A stretch of 57,730 nucleotides of DNA, taken from positions 1 to 57,730 of the forward strand of contig JAULZZ010000081.1 in assembly GCA_032117095.1 (NCBI GenBank), given 5' to 3'. A program made the translations under genes and the position numbers. Under the pieces are notes generated by a model. The model had not been told where the DNA came from and ran no database searches. It saw nothing but the letters and a program-made list of their open reading frames with translations. This DNA is from REEB470 sp032117095. GTDB taxonomy: Bacteria > Bacillota > Bacilli > Paenibacillales > YIM-B00363. Below are positions 35,101 through 44,411 of the stretch, in pieces (the first letter of the stretch is position 1; each line of letters starts with the position of its first letter).

Positions 35101-35735
35101 TATTGGAAGTCCATCTCGGGATGGCTGCGAAATTCCTTGGTATTCATACCGCAACACCGGTATTTGATGGAGCACGGGAGTTCGATGTTTTTGATACGAT
35201 GGAAGAAGCAGGCATGAATCGGAATGGAAAAACGTTGTTGTATGACGGGCGAACAGGCGATGCTTTTGAACGAGAAGTGACCGTTGGCGTCATGTATATG
35301 ATCAAACTCGCACACATGGTCGACGACAAAATTCATGCGCGCTCTACAGGGCCGTACTCGCTCGTGACCCAACAACCACTTGGAGGGAAAGCCCAATTTG
35401 GTGGACAACGTTTCGGTGAAATGGAAGTATGGGCACTCGAAGCATACGGTGCTGCCTATACGTTACAAGAAATTTTAACGGTCAAGTCTGATGACGTCAT
35501 TGGACGCGTCAAAACGTATGAATCAATTGTAAAAGGGGACAACGTTCCTGAGCCTGGTGTGCCAGAATCGTTCAAAGTGTTGATCAAAGAGCTCCAAAGT
35601 TTAGGGATGGACGTGAAGATATTGTCCGAGGATGAACAAGAGATCGAGATGCGTGAATTCGAAGAAGAAGAGCAGCCCCCAGAGCCGTTACCACTCAACC
35701 TCGAAAGTGCGGATTTCGAACTGCCGTGGAACTAA
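32196..35735 (+). CDS. rpoB: RNA polymerase beta subunit
   Basis: The gene encodes 1179 residues from TTG 32196, which aligns with the normal family start ([20 protein letters not shown]) and follows AAAGGGTGGACAG. The rifampicin pocket reads [19 protein letters not shown] and [20 protein letters not shown], the drug-sensitive residues. [19 protein letters not shown], near the active centre, is intact. The C-terminus is shorter and less acidic than in Bacillus subtilis. It precedes rpoC by 101 bp. Confidence 0.98.
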   Translation: [1179 protein letters not shown]

Positions 35736-35836
35736 GAAATCCGCTCATGCATCTGCATGTTGGCGATATGGTCACCGTATGCGTATCGCATATCCACGTA
35801 CAATAGCGTGCAGCCAAACGTGAGGAGGATCGTACT

Positions 35837-38800
35837 TTGATTGATGTGAACAACTTTGAATTCATGAAGATCGGACTCGCTTCACCCGAAAAAATTCGTT
35901 CATGGTCTCGTGGCGAGGTCAAAAAACCGGAGACGATCAACTACCGTACGTTAAAGCCAGAAAAAGAAGGGCTTTTTTGCGAGAGAATATTTGGTCCTAC
36001 GAAAGATTGGGAATGTCACTGCGGAAAATACAAGCGTATTCGCTACAAAGGGATTGTTTGTGATCGCTGTGGTGTCGAAGTCACGCGGGCGAAAGTTCGC
36101 CGTGAACGGATGGGGCACATCGAGCTGGCGGCTCCTGTATCACACATCTGGTATTTTAAGGGCATTCCTAGTCGCATGGGATTGGCGCTAGACATGTCCC
36201 CGCGGGCGTTGGAGGAGATCATCTACTTTGCGTCTTATGTGATTACCGATACGGGAGATACACCACTAGAAAAAAAACAATTGCTCTCCGAAAAGGAATA
36301 TCGCAGTTATCGGGATAAATACGGGTATGCGTTTCAAGCGAGTATGGGGGCAGAAGCGGTCAAAAAATTGCTCCAAGACATGGACTTAGAAGAAGAAGTA
36401 CAACAACTAAAGGAAATCTTAAAAACGGTGCAAGGACAAAAACGGAATCGTGCGATCAAACGGTTGGACGTATTGGAATCTTTTCGTCACTCCCAAAACA
36501 GCCCAGAGTGGATGGTCATGGACGTATTGCCTGTCATACCGCCTGAATTGCGCCCGATGGTTCAACTAGACGGGGGACGTTTTGCAACATCGGATTTGAA
36601 TGACTTGTATCGTCGCGTCATCAACCGCAACAATCGCTTAAAGCGATTGCTTGATTTGGGTGCACCAGACATTATTGTCCAAAACGAAAAACGGATGCTC
36701 CAAGAAGCGGTCGATGCGTTGATCGACAACGGGAGACGGGGACGTCCTGTCACAGGACCAGGCAATCGTCCGTTAAAATCGCTGAGTCATATGCTCAAAG
36801 GGAAACAAGGGCGTTTTCGTCAAAATTTGCTTGGGAAACGTGTGGACTACTCCGGTCGCTCGGTGATCGTGGTCGGCCCCTCACTGAAAATGTACCAATG
36901 CGGATTGCCAAAAGAGATGGCATTGGAGTTGTTCAAGCCGTTTGTGATGAAAGAATTGGTCAAAAATGGGCTTGCACACAATATAAAAAGCGCAAAACGA
37001 AAAGTAGAACGGGTATCGCCTGATGTGTGGGATGTGCTCGAAGAAGTAATCAAAGAACATCCCGTTTTGCTCAACCGTGCCCCGACGCTTCACCGACTTG
37101 GGATACAAGCTTTTGAACCAGTACTCGTCGAAGGCCGTGCGATTAAGTTGCATCCTCTCGTTTGCACCGCATATAATGCAGATTTTGACGGTGACCAAAT
37201 GGCGGTGCACGTGCCTCTTTCCGCAGAAGCTCAAGCAGAAGCGCGTATTTTAATGCTTGCCTCAGGAAATATTCTCAACCCCAAAGACGGCAAGCCCGTG
37301 GTGACCCCCTCTCAGGATATGGTACTCGGTAGTTTTTATTTGACGCTGGATGACCCAGAAGCGGCTGGCTCAGGGAGCATATTCCGTGATGCGCATGAAG
37401 CGATTTCGATGTATCAACGGGGAGAAGCTTCATTACATGCCCGAGTCGCCATTCCTGTAAAATCCTTAAATAAAAAGACATTCACCGAAGCACAGCAAGA
37501 AGGGTTGCTCATCACGAACATTGGTAAAATTATTTTCAATGAAATTTTTCCAGCGGATTTTCCTTATATCAACGAGCCGACGAAAGCAAACTTGTTTCAA
37601 GGGGTTGCAGACACGTACTTTATCTTGGATAAAGGGAGTGACGTGCGGGCACGCATCACAGCGGCGTCGTTCAAAGGGGCAGTCGGCAAAGATTACTTGG
37701 GTGCATTGATTGGAGAATGTTTCCGTAAGTATCACACGACGAAAAGCTCTGTTATATTGGACGACATAAAGCAACTCGGGTTTACGTATTCCACAAAAGC
37801 AGGGATTACAATCGCCGTATCGGATGTCATTGTCCCCCAAGAGAAGACGCGAATTTTGGAACAATCGGATGAGAAAGTGCGTGTGGTGACCAACCAATAT
37901 CGTCGCGGTCTCATCACGAACGACGAACGATACGATCGGGTCATTACGATATGGTCGAAAGCCAAAGATGAGATCACCGATATTTTGATGAGATCGTTGC
38001 ACAAATTCAACTCGATCAACATGATGGTCGAATCGAAAGCGCGCGGAAACAAGTCGCAAATTACCCAGCTAGGGGGCATGCGCGGGCTCATGGCCAATCC
38101 GTCAGGACGTATCATCGAGTTGCCAATTCGCTCTAACTTCCGCGAAGGGTTGACCGTATTAGAATATTTTATCTCTACTCATGGCGCACGCAAAGGATTG
38201 GCCGACACGGCACTGCGTACCGCCGACTCTGGCTACCTTACGCGACGTTTGGTCGATGTGGCGCAAGATGTGATCGTGCGCGAGGATGATTGTGGCACAG
38301 ACAAAGGATTCGCTGTCAGCAAAATTCAAGACGGAAAAGAAGTCATTGAAGATTTGTATGATCGGATTGAAGGACGCTATGCGTTCGAGACGATTCGCCA
38401 TCCGCACACCGGAGAGGTCATCGTACAACGCAACGAGTTAATCGAAGATACGCATGCCAATGCGATTTTGGCAGCAGGAATTACAAAGTTACAAATACGT
38501 TCTGTGCTCTCTTGTCGTACACGGCACGGCGTATGCAAAAAATGTTACGGGCGCAACTTGGCGACAGGGCAGTTTGTAGAAATTGGTGAAGCAGTCGGGA
38601 TTATCGCGGCGCAATCGATTGGAGAGCCGGGCACACAGCTGACCATGCGGACGTTCCATACAGGGGGCGTTGCAGGAGATGACATTACACAAGGGTTGCC
38701 ACGTATTCAAGAACTCTTTGAGGCACGCAATCCCAAAGGGCAAGCGACCATTTCGGAGATCGATGGCGTTGTCCAAGACATTCGCGAAACAAAAGATCGT

Positions 38801-39463
38801 CGTGAAATCGAAGTGACTGGGGAAGCAGAGTCCAAAGTGTATGCGGTCACGTATGGCTCCCGCATTCGTGTGTCTGTCGGACAAGAAATCGAAGCGGGCG
38901 ATGAGCTGACCGATGGCTCGATCGATCCAAAAGAAATGTTGCGCATCAAAGGCATACGGGGAGTACAAAATTACATTCTCCAAGAAGTGCAACGGGTGTA
39001 CCGGAACCAAGGCGTGGAAATTAACGACAAGCACATCGAAGTCATGATTCGCCAAATGTTGCGTAAAATTCGCATTGTAGATGCGGGAGATACACGGTTG
39101 TTGCCTGGCGCATTTGTAGACATTTTTGAATACGAGAGTGCCAATCGAAAAACGTTGCTAGAAGGGACAGAACCAGCAGTGGCGCGCCCTGTGTTGCTTG
39201 GGATTACGAAAGCGTCGCTCGAAACAGATTCATTCTTATCGGCTGCCTCGTTCCAAGAAACGACACGCGTGCTTACCGATGCGGCGATCAAAGGAAAAGT
39301 CGATCAGTTGTTAGGGCTCAAGGAAAATGTGATTATCGGGAAATTGATCCCCGCAGGGACAGGGATGAATCGGTACCGCTCAATCATCATCCAAAAAGAC
39401 GAGCAGGACGAACAGGAAGAAGAAGTGCTTGATGGGAATTACAATTCGTTGTACGTATACTAG
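35837..39463 (+). CDS. rpoC: RNA polymerase beta' subunit
   Basis: The gene encodes 1208 residues from TTG 35837 after GTGAGGAGGATCGTACT. The N-terminal zinc site is CHCGKYKRIRYKGIVCDRCG. The catalytic magnesium loop is YNADFDGDQMAVHVPLS. The trigger-loop region includes GEPGTQLTMRTFHTGGVAG, and a second zinc site is formed by SCRTRHGVCKKCYG. All hallmark motifs are intact. Confidence 0.98.
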   Translation: MIDVNNFEFMKIGLASPEKIRSWSRGEVKKPETINYRTLKPEKEGLFCERIFGPTKDWECHCGKYKRIRYKGIVCDRCGVEVTRAKVRRERMGHIELAAPVSHIWYFKGIPSRMGLALDMSPRALEEIIYFASYVITDTGDTPLEKKQLLSEKEYRSYRDKYGYAFQASMGAEAVKKLLQDMDLEEEVQQLKEILKTVQGQKRNRAIKRLDVLESFRHSQNSPEWMVMDVLPVIPPELRPMVQLDGGRFATSDLNDLYRRVINRNNRLKRLLDLGAPDIIVQNEKRMLQEAVDALIDNGRRGRPVTGPGNRPLKSLSHMLKGKQGRFRQNLLGKRVDYSGRSVIVVGPSLKMYQCGLPKEMALELFKPFVMKELVKNGLAHNIKSAKRKVERVSPDVWDVLEEVIKEHPVLLNRAPTLHRLGIQAFEPVLVEGRAIKLHPLVCTAYNADFDGDQMAVHVPLSAEAQAEARILMLASGNILNPKDGKPVVTPSQDMVLGSFYLTLDDPEAAGSGSIFRDAHEAISMYQRGEASLHARVAIPVKSLNKKTFTEAQQEGLLITNIGKIIFNEIFPADFPYINEPTKANLFQGVADTYFILDKGSDVRARITAASFKGAVGKDYLGALIGECFRKYHTTKSSVILDDIKQLGFTYSTKAGITIAVSDVIVPQEKTRILEQSDEKVRVVTNQYRRGLITNDERYDRVITIWSKAKDEITDILMRSLHKFNSINMMVESKARGNKSQITQLGGMRGLMANPSGRIIELPIRSNFREGLTVLEYFISTHGARKGLADTALRTADSGYLTRRLVDVAQDVIVREDDCGTDKGFAVSKIQDGKEVIEDLYDRIEGRYAFETIRHPHTGEVIVQRNELIEDTHANAILAAGITKLQIRSVLSCRTRHGVCKKCYGRNLATGQFVEIGEAVGIIAAQSIGEPGTQLTMRTFHTGGVAGDDITQGLPRIQELFEARNPKGQATISEIDGVVQDIRETKDRREIEVTGEAESKVYAVTYGSRIRVSVGQEIEAGDELTDGSIDPKEMLRIKGIRGVQNYILQEVQRVYRNQGVEINDKHIEVMIRQMLRKIRIVDAGDTRLLPGAFVDIFEYESANRKTLLEGTEPAVARPVLLGITKASLETDSFLSAASFQETTRVLTDAAIKGKVDQLLGLKENVIIGKLIPAGTGMNRYRSIIIQKDEQDEQEEEVLDGNYNSLYVY

Positions 39464-39527
39464 CGATGCGTAGGCGAAACAGGTAGCGTGGTGGACGACA
39501 AGCAGGTACAATCAAGGGGCTATGTTG

Positions 39528-39557
39528 TTGACACCGTGAGCGTTAGCGTGTTACCAT
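39528..39557 (+). promoter_or_regulatory. Predicted promoter of the str operon
   Basis: TTGACA (39528-39533) and TACCAT (39552-39557) lie 18 bp apart in the 155-bp gap between rpoC and rplGB, about 60 bases before the proposed rplGB start. Confidence 0.5.
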
Positions 39558-39618
39558 GATACAGTACGTTTATCTGGCAATGATTTCCTCAAATCTTGAT
39601 CTTGGAGGAATACGTCCC

Positions 39619-39885
39619 TTGTCGTCCATACCTGAGTTACGTGGCAAGACACTGCGTGTCGGTACGAAGCAAACCCTTCGTGCCGTAGAGCTAGAGCAAG
39701 CGCAGTTGGTATATGTAGCAGATGATGTAGACACTGCATTGCACCAGCAGATTACGGCATTGGCAAAATTGCGAAATGTCCAGATTGTTCGTGTGGATTC
39801 TATGATATCCCTCGGTCGCGCATGTGGGATCGATGTCGGTGCAGCGATGGTCGCTGTCCTTAAATACGAAGCACCAAGGGAGTAG
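39619..39885 (+). CDS. rplGB: Ribosomal protein L7Ae-like (YbxF/L7Ae family)
   Basis: The gene encodes 88 residues from TTG 39619, preferred because GGAGG (39604-39608) precedes it and the family begins close to this point; an ATG at 39556 would add 21 atypical residues. Core motifs are LRVGTKQTLRAVELEQAQLV, YVADDVD and SLGRACGIDVGAAMVAVL. Proteins of this family bind RNA kink-turns. It is always found just before rpsL in Bacilli. Confidence 0.9.
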   Translation: MSSIPELRGKTLRVGTKQTLRAVELEQAQLVYVADDVDTALHQQITALAKLRNVQIVRVDSMISLGRACGIDVGAAMVAVLKYEAPRE

Positions 39886-39957
39886 CGTGATTTTTGTCTT
39901 TACAGTGAAAATACAGGTTGCGTGAAAATGCACATGTGAAGGAGGTGTTACAGTAAG

Positions 39958-40377
39958 ATGCCAACGATGAATCAGCTCGTACGCAAAGGGCGTAAGGCGA
40001 AAATTTCCAAGTCCAAGTCGCCTGCGTTGCAAGTAGGGTATAATGCACTGCACCGCGAGGAGACGAACTTGTCTGCGCCACAAAAACGAGGCGTATGCAC
40101 GCGTGTCGGGACAAAAACACCAAAAAAACCAAACTCCGCATTACGCAAGTACGCAAGGGTGCGTTTGACGAACCGTGTAGAAGTGACGGCGTACATTGGT
40201 GGGATTGGTCACAATCTTCAAGAGCATAGCGTTGTTCTCGTACGCGGGGGCAGGGTGAAGGATTTGCCAGGGGTGCGTTATCACATTGTGCGCGGCGCCT
40301 TAGATACTGCTGGGGTGAACAACCGCAAACAAGGGCGTTCCAAGTACGGAACCAAACGACCAAAAGTGAAAAAGTAA
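39958..40377 (+). CDS. rpsL: 30S ribosomal protein S12
   Basis: This 139-residue protein is part of the decoding centre. ATG 39958 follows GAAGGAGGTGTTACAGTAAG. CTRVGTKTPKKPNSALRKYA and GGRVKDLPGVRYH carry the lysines and proline whose replacement gives streptomycin resistance; all are wild type here. It is the first classical gene of the str operon. Confidence 0.98.
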   Translation: MPTMNQLVRKGRKAKISKSKSPALQVGYNALHREETNLSAPQKRGVCTRVGTKTPKKPNSALRKYARVRLTNRVEVTAYIGGIGHNLQEHSVVLVRGGRVKDLPGVRYHIVRGALDTAGVNNRKQGRSKYGTKRPKVKK

Positions 40378-40469
40378 AAAGATGATGTGCGTCACGAGCA
40401 TACACGTTCATCGTGTTATACACGATAATCCGTGTGCCAGAGATGACACTTTTAGAAAGGAGGATTTTT

Positions 40470-40940
40470 ATGCCAAGAAAAGGTCCAGTACAAAAGCGCG
40501 ACGTGTTACCCGATCCGATATACAACAGCAAGATCGTGACACGGCTCATTAATCGGATGATGGTCGATGGCAAACGAGGGATCGCTCAGACCATCTTATA
40601 CGATGCGTTCCAAATCATCGGAGAACGTACGAGCAAAGATCCGATGGACGTGTTTGAAACTGCGCTTAAGAACGTCATGCCCGTGCTTGAAGTGAAGGCG
40701 CGCCGTGTCGGTGGGGCAAACTATCAAGTGCCGATCGAAGTGAAGCCGGAACGGCGGACATCGTTGGGCTTGCGGTGGTTGGTGACATACTCACGTAACC
40801 GCAATGAAAAGACGATGACTGAACGGCTCGCCCAAGAAATTATCGATGCGAGCAATAACGTGGGATCTTCCGTGAAAAAACGTGAGGATACACACAAAAT
40901 GGCCGAAGCAAACAAAGCATTTGCCCACTATCGTTGGTAA
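40470..40940 (+). CDS. rpsG: 30S ribosomal protein S7
   Basis: The gene encodes 156 residues from ATG 40470, after AGAAAGGAGGATTTTT. Conserved stretches are PRKGPVQKRDVLPDPIYNSK, NRMMVDGKRGIAQ, and RRVGGANYQVPIEVKPERR. It nucleates assembly of the 30S head. The standard length and the HKMAEANKAFAHYRW C-terminus are present. Confidence 0.98.
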   Translation: MPRKGPVQKRDVLPDPIYNSKIVTRLINRMMVDGKRGIAQTILYDAFQIIGERTSKDPMDVFETALKNVMPVLEVKARRVGGANYQVPIEVKPERRTSLGLRWLVTYSRNRNEKTMTERLAQEIIDASNNVGSSVKKREDTHKMAEANKAFAHYRW

Positions 40941-40976
40941 GCACGGTAGATCGTCCATTGAGAAGGGAGTAGACGA

Positions 40977-43049
40977 ATGCCTAGAGCGTTCTCTTTGCAA
41001 AACACACGCAATATCGGCATCATGGCGCACATCGATGCAGGCAAGACGACGACGACGGAGCGCATCTTGTTTTATACAGGGCGTGTTCATAAGATCGGCG
41101 AGGTGCATGAAGGTGCTGCGACGATGGATTGGATGGAACAAGAACAAGAACGAGGCATTACGATCACTTCGGCTGCGACGACAGCACAATGGAAAGGGTA
41201 TCGCGTCAATATTATTGATACCCCAGGACACGTTGATTTTACAGTCGAAGTCGAGCGTTCCTTGCGCGTGCTAGACGGTGCAGTAGCCGTGTTCTCCGCC
41301 AAAGAAGGCGTAGAGCCACAGTCAGAGACCGTATGGCGTCAAGCGGATCGTTATGGCGTACCCCGCATCGCCTATGTCAATAAGATGGACATTATCGGGG
41401 CGGATTTCTTAGCGGCTGTCCAATCGATGCGCGAACGACTCGGAGCCAATGCGGTACCGATTCAGTTGCCGATCGGCGCAGAGGGTGACTTTATCGGGAT
41501 TATCGATCTCGTGAACAACGTCGCGCACATGTACAAAGACGACCTCGGCAAAGACATCGAAGAAGTGGCTATTCCAGCAGAATATGTGGAACAAGCGACT
41601 GCGCTACGGAACACGCTCATTGAAAAAGTAGCCGAGCTCGATGAAGAGTTGACGATGAAGTATCTTGAAGGGGAAGAAATTACGATCGTTGAGCTCAAGC
41701 AGGCGTTGCGTGCGGGTACGGTGACGACGAAAATTTTCCCAGTCATTTGTGGGTCGTCCTACAAAAACAAAGGCGTGCAGCTCATGCTCGATGCCGTCAT
41801 CGATTACTTGCCAGCTCCCACAGACGTTCCAGACATTCGTGGCTTGTTGGAAGACGGGACAGAAGTCATCCGCAAATCTTCGGATGATCAGCCCTTTTCC
41901 GCCTTGGCATTTAAGATTATGACGGATCCGTATGTCGGTCGTTTGACCTTTTTCCGCGTATACTCGGGTGTGCTAAACTCCGGTTCTTACGTGTCCAATG
42001 CGACCAAAGGCAAACGCGAACGGATTGGACGCATTTTGCAAATGCATGCAAACTCGCGCGAAGAAATTCAGTGCGTCTATGCGGGAGACATTGCAGCAGC
42101 CGTGGGGCTAAAAGACACGATCACTGGCGATACATTGTGTGATGAGAAAAATCCAGTCATCCTCGAGTCGATGAATTTTCCTGACCCCGTCATTTCGATT
42201 GCCGTGGAGCCCAAGTCTAAAGCAGACCAAGACAAAATGGGAACATCATTGGCGAAACTTGGAGAAGAAGATCCGACATTCCGGTACTATACGGATGATG
42301 AGACGGGACAGACGATTATCCAAGGAATGGGCGAGTTGCACTTAGAAATTATCGTCGATCGCATGTTGCGTGAATTTAAGGTAGAGACGAACGTCGGGAA
42401 ACCGCAAGTCGCCTACCGCGAAACGTTCCGTAATGCTGCAAAAGTCGAAGGGAAATTTGTGCGCCAATCGGGTGGTCGTGGACAGTATGGACATTGTTGG
42501 GTACATTTTGAACCCCTTGAACCAGGGTCAGGCTTCGTATTCGAAAACAAAGTCGTTGGCGGTGTCGTGCCGCGCGAATACATTCCAGCCGTGCAAAACG
42601 GGATCGAAGAATCCATGAAAAATGGCGTTATCGCTGGATTTCCGCTTGTAGATATAAAAGCGACGATCTATGACGGATCTTATCATGACGTGGACTCATC
42701 GGAGATGGCCTTTAAGATCGCAGGTTCGATGGCACTCAAAGCAGCCAAAGAGCATTGTAAACCGGTATTGCTTGAACCGATCATGAAAGTAGAAGTCACC
42801 GTCCCAGAGGAATACATGGGCGATGTCATGGGAGATTTGAACTCCCGCCGTGGACGCATCGAAGGAATGGACAGTCGATTTGGCGCACAAGTCATTCGTT
42901 CTAAAGTGCCCCTTTCGGAGATGTTCGGGTATTCCACGACGTTGCGTTCGCGCACACAAGGTCGAGGCGTGTTCTCGATGGAACTTTCCCACTATGAGGA
43001 AGTCCCAAAATCGATTTCAGAAGAAATCATCAGTAAAAAAGGGAACTAA
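40977..43049 (+). CDS. fusA: Elongation factor G
   Basis: This 690-residue translational GTPase drives ribosomal translocation. G1 is AHIDAGKTTTTERIL, the switch includes RGITITSAATTAQW, G3 is DTPGHVDFTVEVERS and G4 is NKMD. Domain IV includes VRQSGGRGQYGHCWV. ATG 40977 follows GAGAAGGGAGTAGACGA. No fusidic-acid-resistance-type changes were noted by eye. Confidence 0.98.
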   Translation: MPRAFSLQNTRNIGIMAHIDAGKTTTTERILFYTGRVHKIGEVHEGAATMDWMEQEQERGITITSAATTAQWKGYRVNIIDTPGHVDFTVEVERSLRVLDGAVAVFSAKEGVEPQSETVWRQADRYGVPRIAYVNKMDIIGADFLAAVQSMRERLGANAVPIQLPIGAEGDFIGIIDLVNNVAHMYKDDLGKDIEEVAIPAEYVEQATALRNTLIEKVAELDEELTMKYLEGEEITIVELKQALRAGTVTTKIFPVICGSSYKNKGVQLMLDAVIDYLPAPTDVPDIRGLLEDGTEVIRKSSDDQPFSALAFKIMTDPYVGRLTFFRVYSGVLNSGSYVSNATKGKRERIGRILQMHANSREEIQCVYAGDIAAAVGLKDTITGDTLCDEKNPVILESMNFPDPVISIAVEPKSKADQDKMGTSLAKLGEEDPTFRYYTDDETGQTIIQGMGELHLEIIVDRMLREFKVETNVGKPQVAYRETFRNAAKVEGKFVRQSGGRGQYGHCWVHFEPLEPGSGFVFENKVVGGVVPREYIPAVQNGIEESMKNGVIAGFPLVDIKATIYDGSYHDVDSSEMAFKIAGSMALKAAKEHCKPVLLEPIMKVEVTVPEEYMGDVMGDLNSRRGRIEGMDSRFGAQVIRSKVPLSEMFGYSTTLRSRTQGRGVFSMELSHYEEVPKSISEEIISKKGN

Positions 43050-43076
43050 ATTTAAATATTTGAGGAGGAATTACTC

Positions 43077-44267
43077 ATGGGAAAAGCAAAATTCGAACGC
43101 AATAAACCCCACGTGAATATCGGCACGATTGGACACGTTGACCACGGAAAAACAACGTTGACGGCGGCCATTACAACGGTATTGGCAAAAAAATACGGCG
43201 GGCAAGCAGTTGCTTTCGATCAAATCGACAAAGCGCCTGAAGAGCGTGAACGTGGGATTACGATTTCAACGGCACACGTTGAGTACGAAACACCAAACCG
43301 TCACTATGCACACGTCGATTGCCCAGGGCATGCCGACTACGTCAAAAACATGATTACCGGTGCAGCCCAAATGGACGGTGCGATATTGGTCGTATCTGCT
43401 GCAGACGGTCCAATGCCTCAAACGCGTGAGCATATCCTACTTTCTCGACAAGTTGGCGTACCGTACATCGTTGTATTTATGAACAAATGCGATGCAGTCG
43501 AAGACGAAGAATTGTTAGAGCTCGTAGAGATGGAAATTCGTGACTTGCTCAACGAATATGAATTCCCTGGCGACGACACGCCGATCATTCGTGGTTCGGC
43601 ACGCGAAGCGTTACAAAACCCAGATGGTCCATGGGCAGAGAAAATCGTCGAGTTGTTCCAACATGTAGATAGCTACATCCCGACGCCAGAGCGCGACACG
43701 GATAAGCCTTTCTTGATGCCGATTGAGGATGTATTCACGATCACAGGGCGCGGTACCGTCGCTACAGGCAAAGTGGAACGGGGTACGGTCAAGGTCGGCG
43801 ATGAAGTGGAAATTATCGGGTTAGCAGAAGAAACACGCAAAACGATCGTCACTGGCGTAGAGATGTTCCGCAAATTGTTGGATTCTGCCCAAGCAGGGGA
43901 CAACATTGGTGCATTGCTTCGTGGGGTCGATCGCAAAGACATTGAGCGTGGTCAAGTGCTTGCCAAAACTGGTTCAGTTAAGCCACACACCAACTTCACA
44001 GCGCAAGTATACGTATTGACCAAAGAAGAAGGCGGGCGTCATAAACCTTTCTTCACGGGATATCGACCACAGTTTTATTTCCGTACTACGGACGTAACGG
44101 GTGTCATCACGTTGCCAGAGGGTACAGAAATGGTCGTCCCAGGGGACAACATCACCGTGAGTGTAGAATTGATCTCCCCGATTGCGATCGAGGAAGGCAC
44201 ACGTTTTGCGATTCGTGAAGGCGGTCGTACTGTTGGTGCGGGAGCCGTATCCACGATTACAAAATAA
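43077..44267 (+). CDS. tuf: Elongation factor Tu
   Basis: This 396-residue translational GTPase delivers aminoacyl-tRNA. G1 is GHVDHGKTTLTAAI, switch I includes ERGITISTAHVEYE, G3 is DCPGHADYVKNM and G4 is NKCD. Domains II and III end with REGGRTVGAGAVSTITK. ATG 43077 follows TTTGAGGAGGAATTACTC. It closes the str operon, and a strong hairpin follows. Confidence 0.98.
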   Translation: MGKAKFERNKPHVNIGTIGHVDHGKTTLTAAITTVLAKKYGGQAVAFDQIDKAPEERERGITISTAHVEYETPNRHYAHVDCPGHADYVKNMITGAAQMDGAILVVSAADGPMPQTREHILLSRQVGVPYIVVFMNKCDAVEDEELLELVEMEIRDLLNEYEFPGDDTPIIRGSAREALQNPDGPWAEKIVELFQHVDSYIPTPERDTDKPFLMPIEDVFTITGRGTVATGKVERGTVKVGDEVEIIGLAEETRKTIVTGVEMFRKLLDSAQAGDNIGALLRGVDRKDIERGQVLAKTGSVKPHTNFTAQVYVLTKEEGGRHKPFFTGYRPQFYFRTTDVTGVITLPEGTEMVVPGDNITVSVELISPIAIEEGTRFAIREGGRTVGAGAVSTITK

Positions 44268-44299
44268 GCAGTTACGCACAACAATAAAAAAGCATGTAA

Positions 44300-44350
44300 A
44301 AACCCTCCACGTTATTCTACGCACAGCGTAGCGTAAAGCGTGGGGGGTTT
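44300..44350. terminator. Bidirectional terminator between tuf and cysA
   Basis: AAACCCTCCACG (44300-44311) pairs with CGTGGGGGGTTT (44339-44350) over 12 bp with one G-U pair. A smaller CTACGC..GTAG stem lies in the loop. On the minus strand the hairpin runs into TTTTTACATGCTTTTTT, so it terminates best the convergent cysA transcript; on the plus strand only TTT follows. Confidence 0.75.
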
Positions 44351-44411
44351 GCTGTAGATAAAACTATGGAGAAACATGCATCCTCGAACCATTTCATTGC
44401 AACAGCTTTTC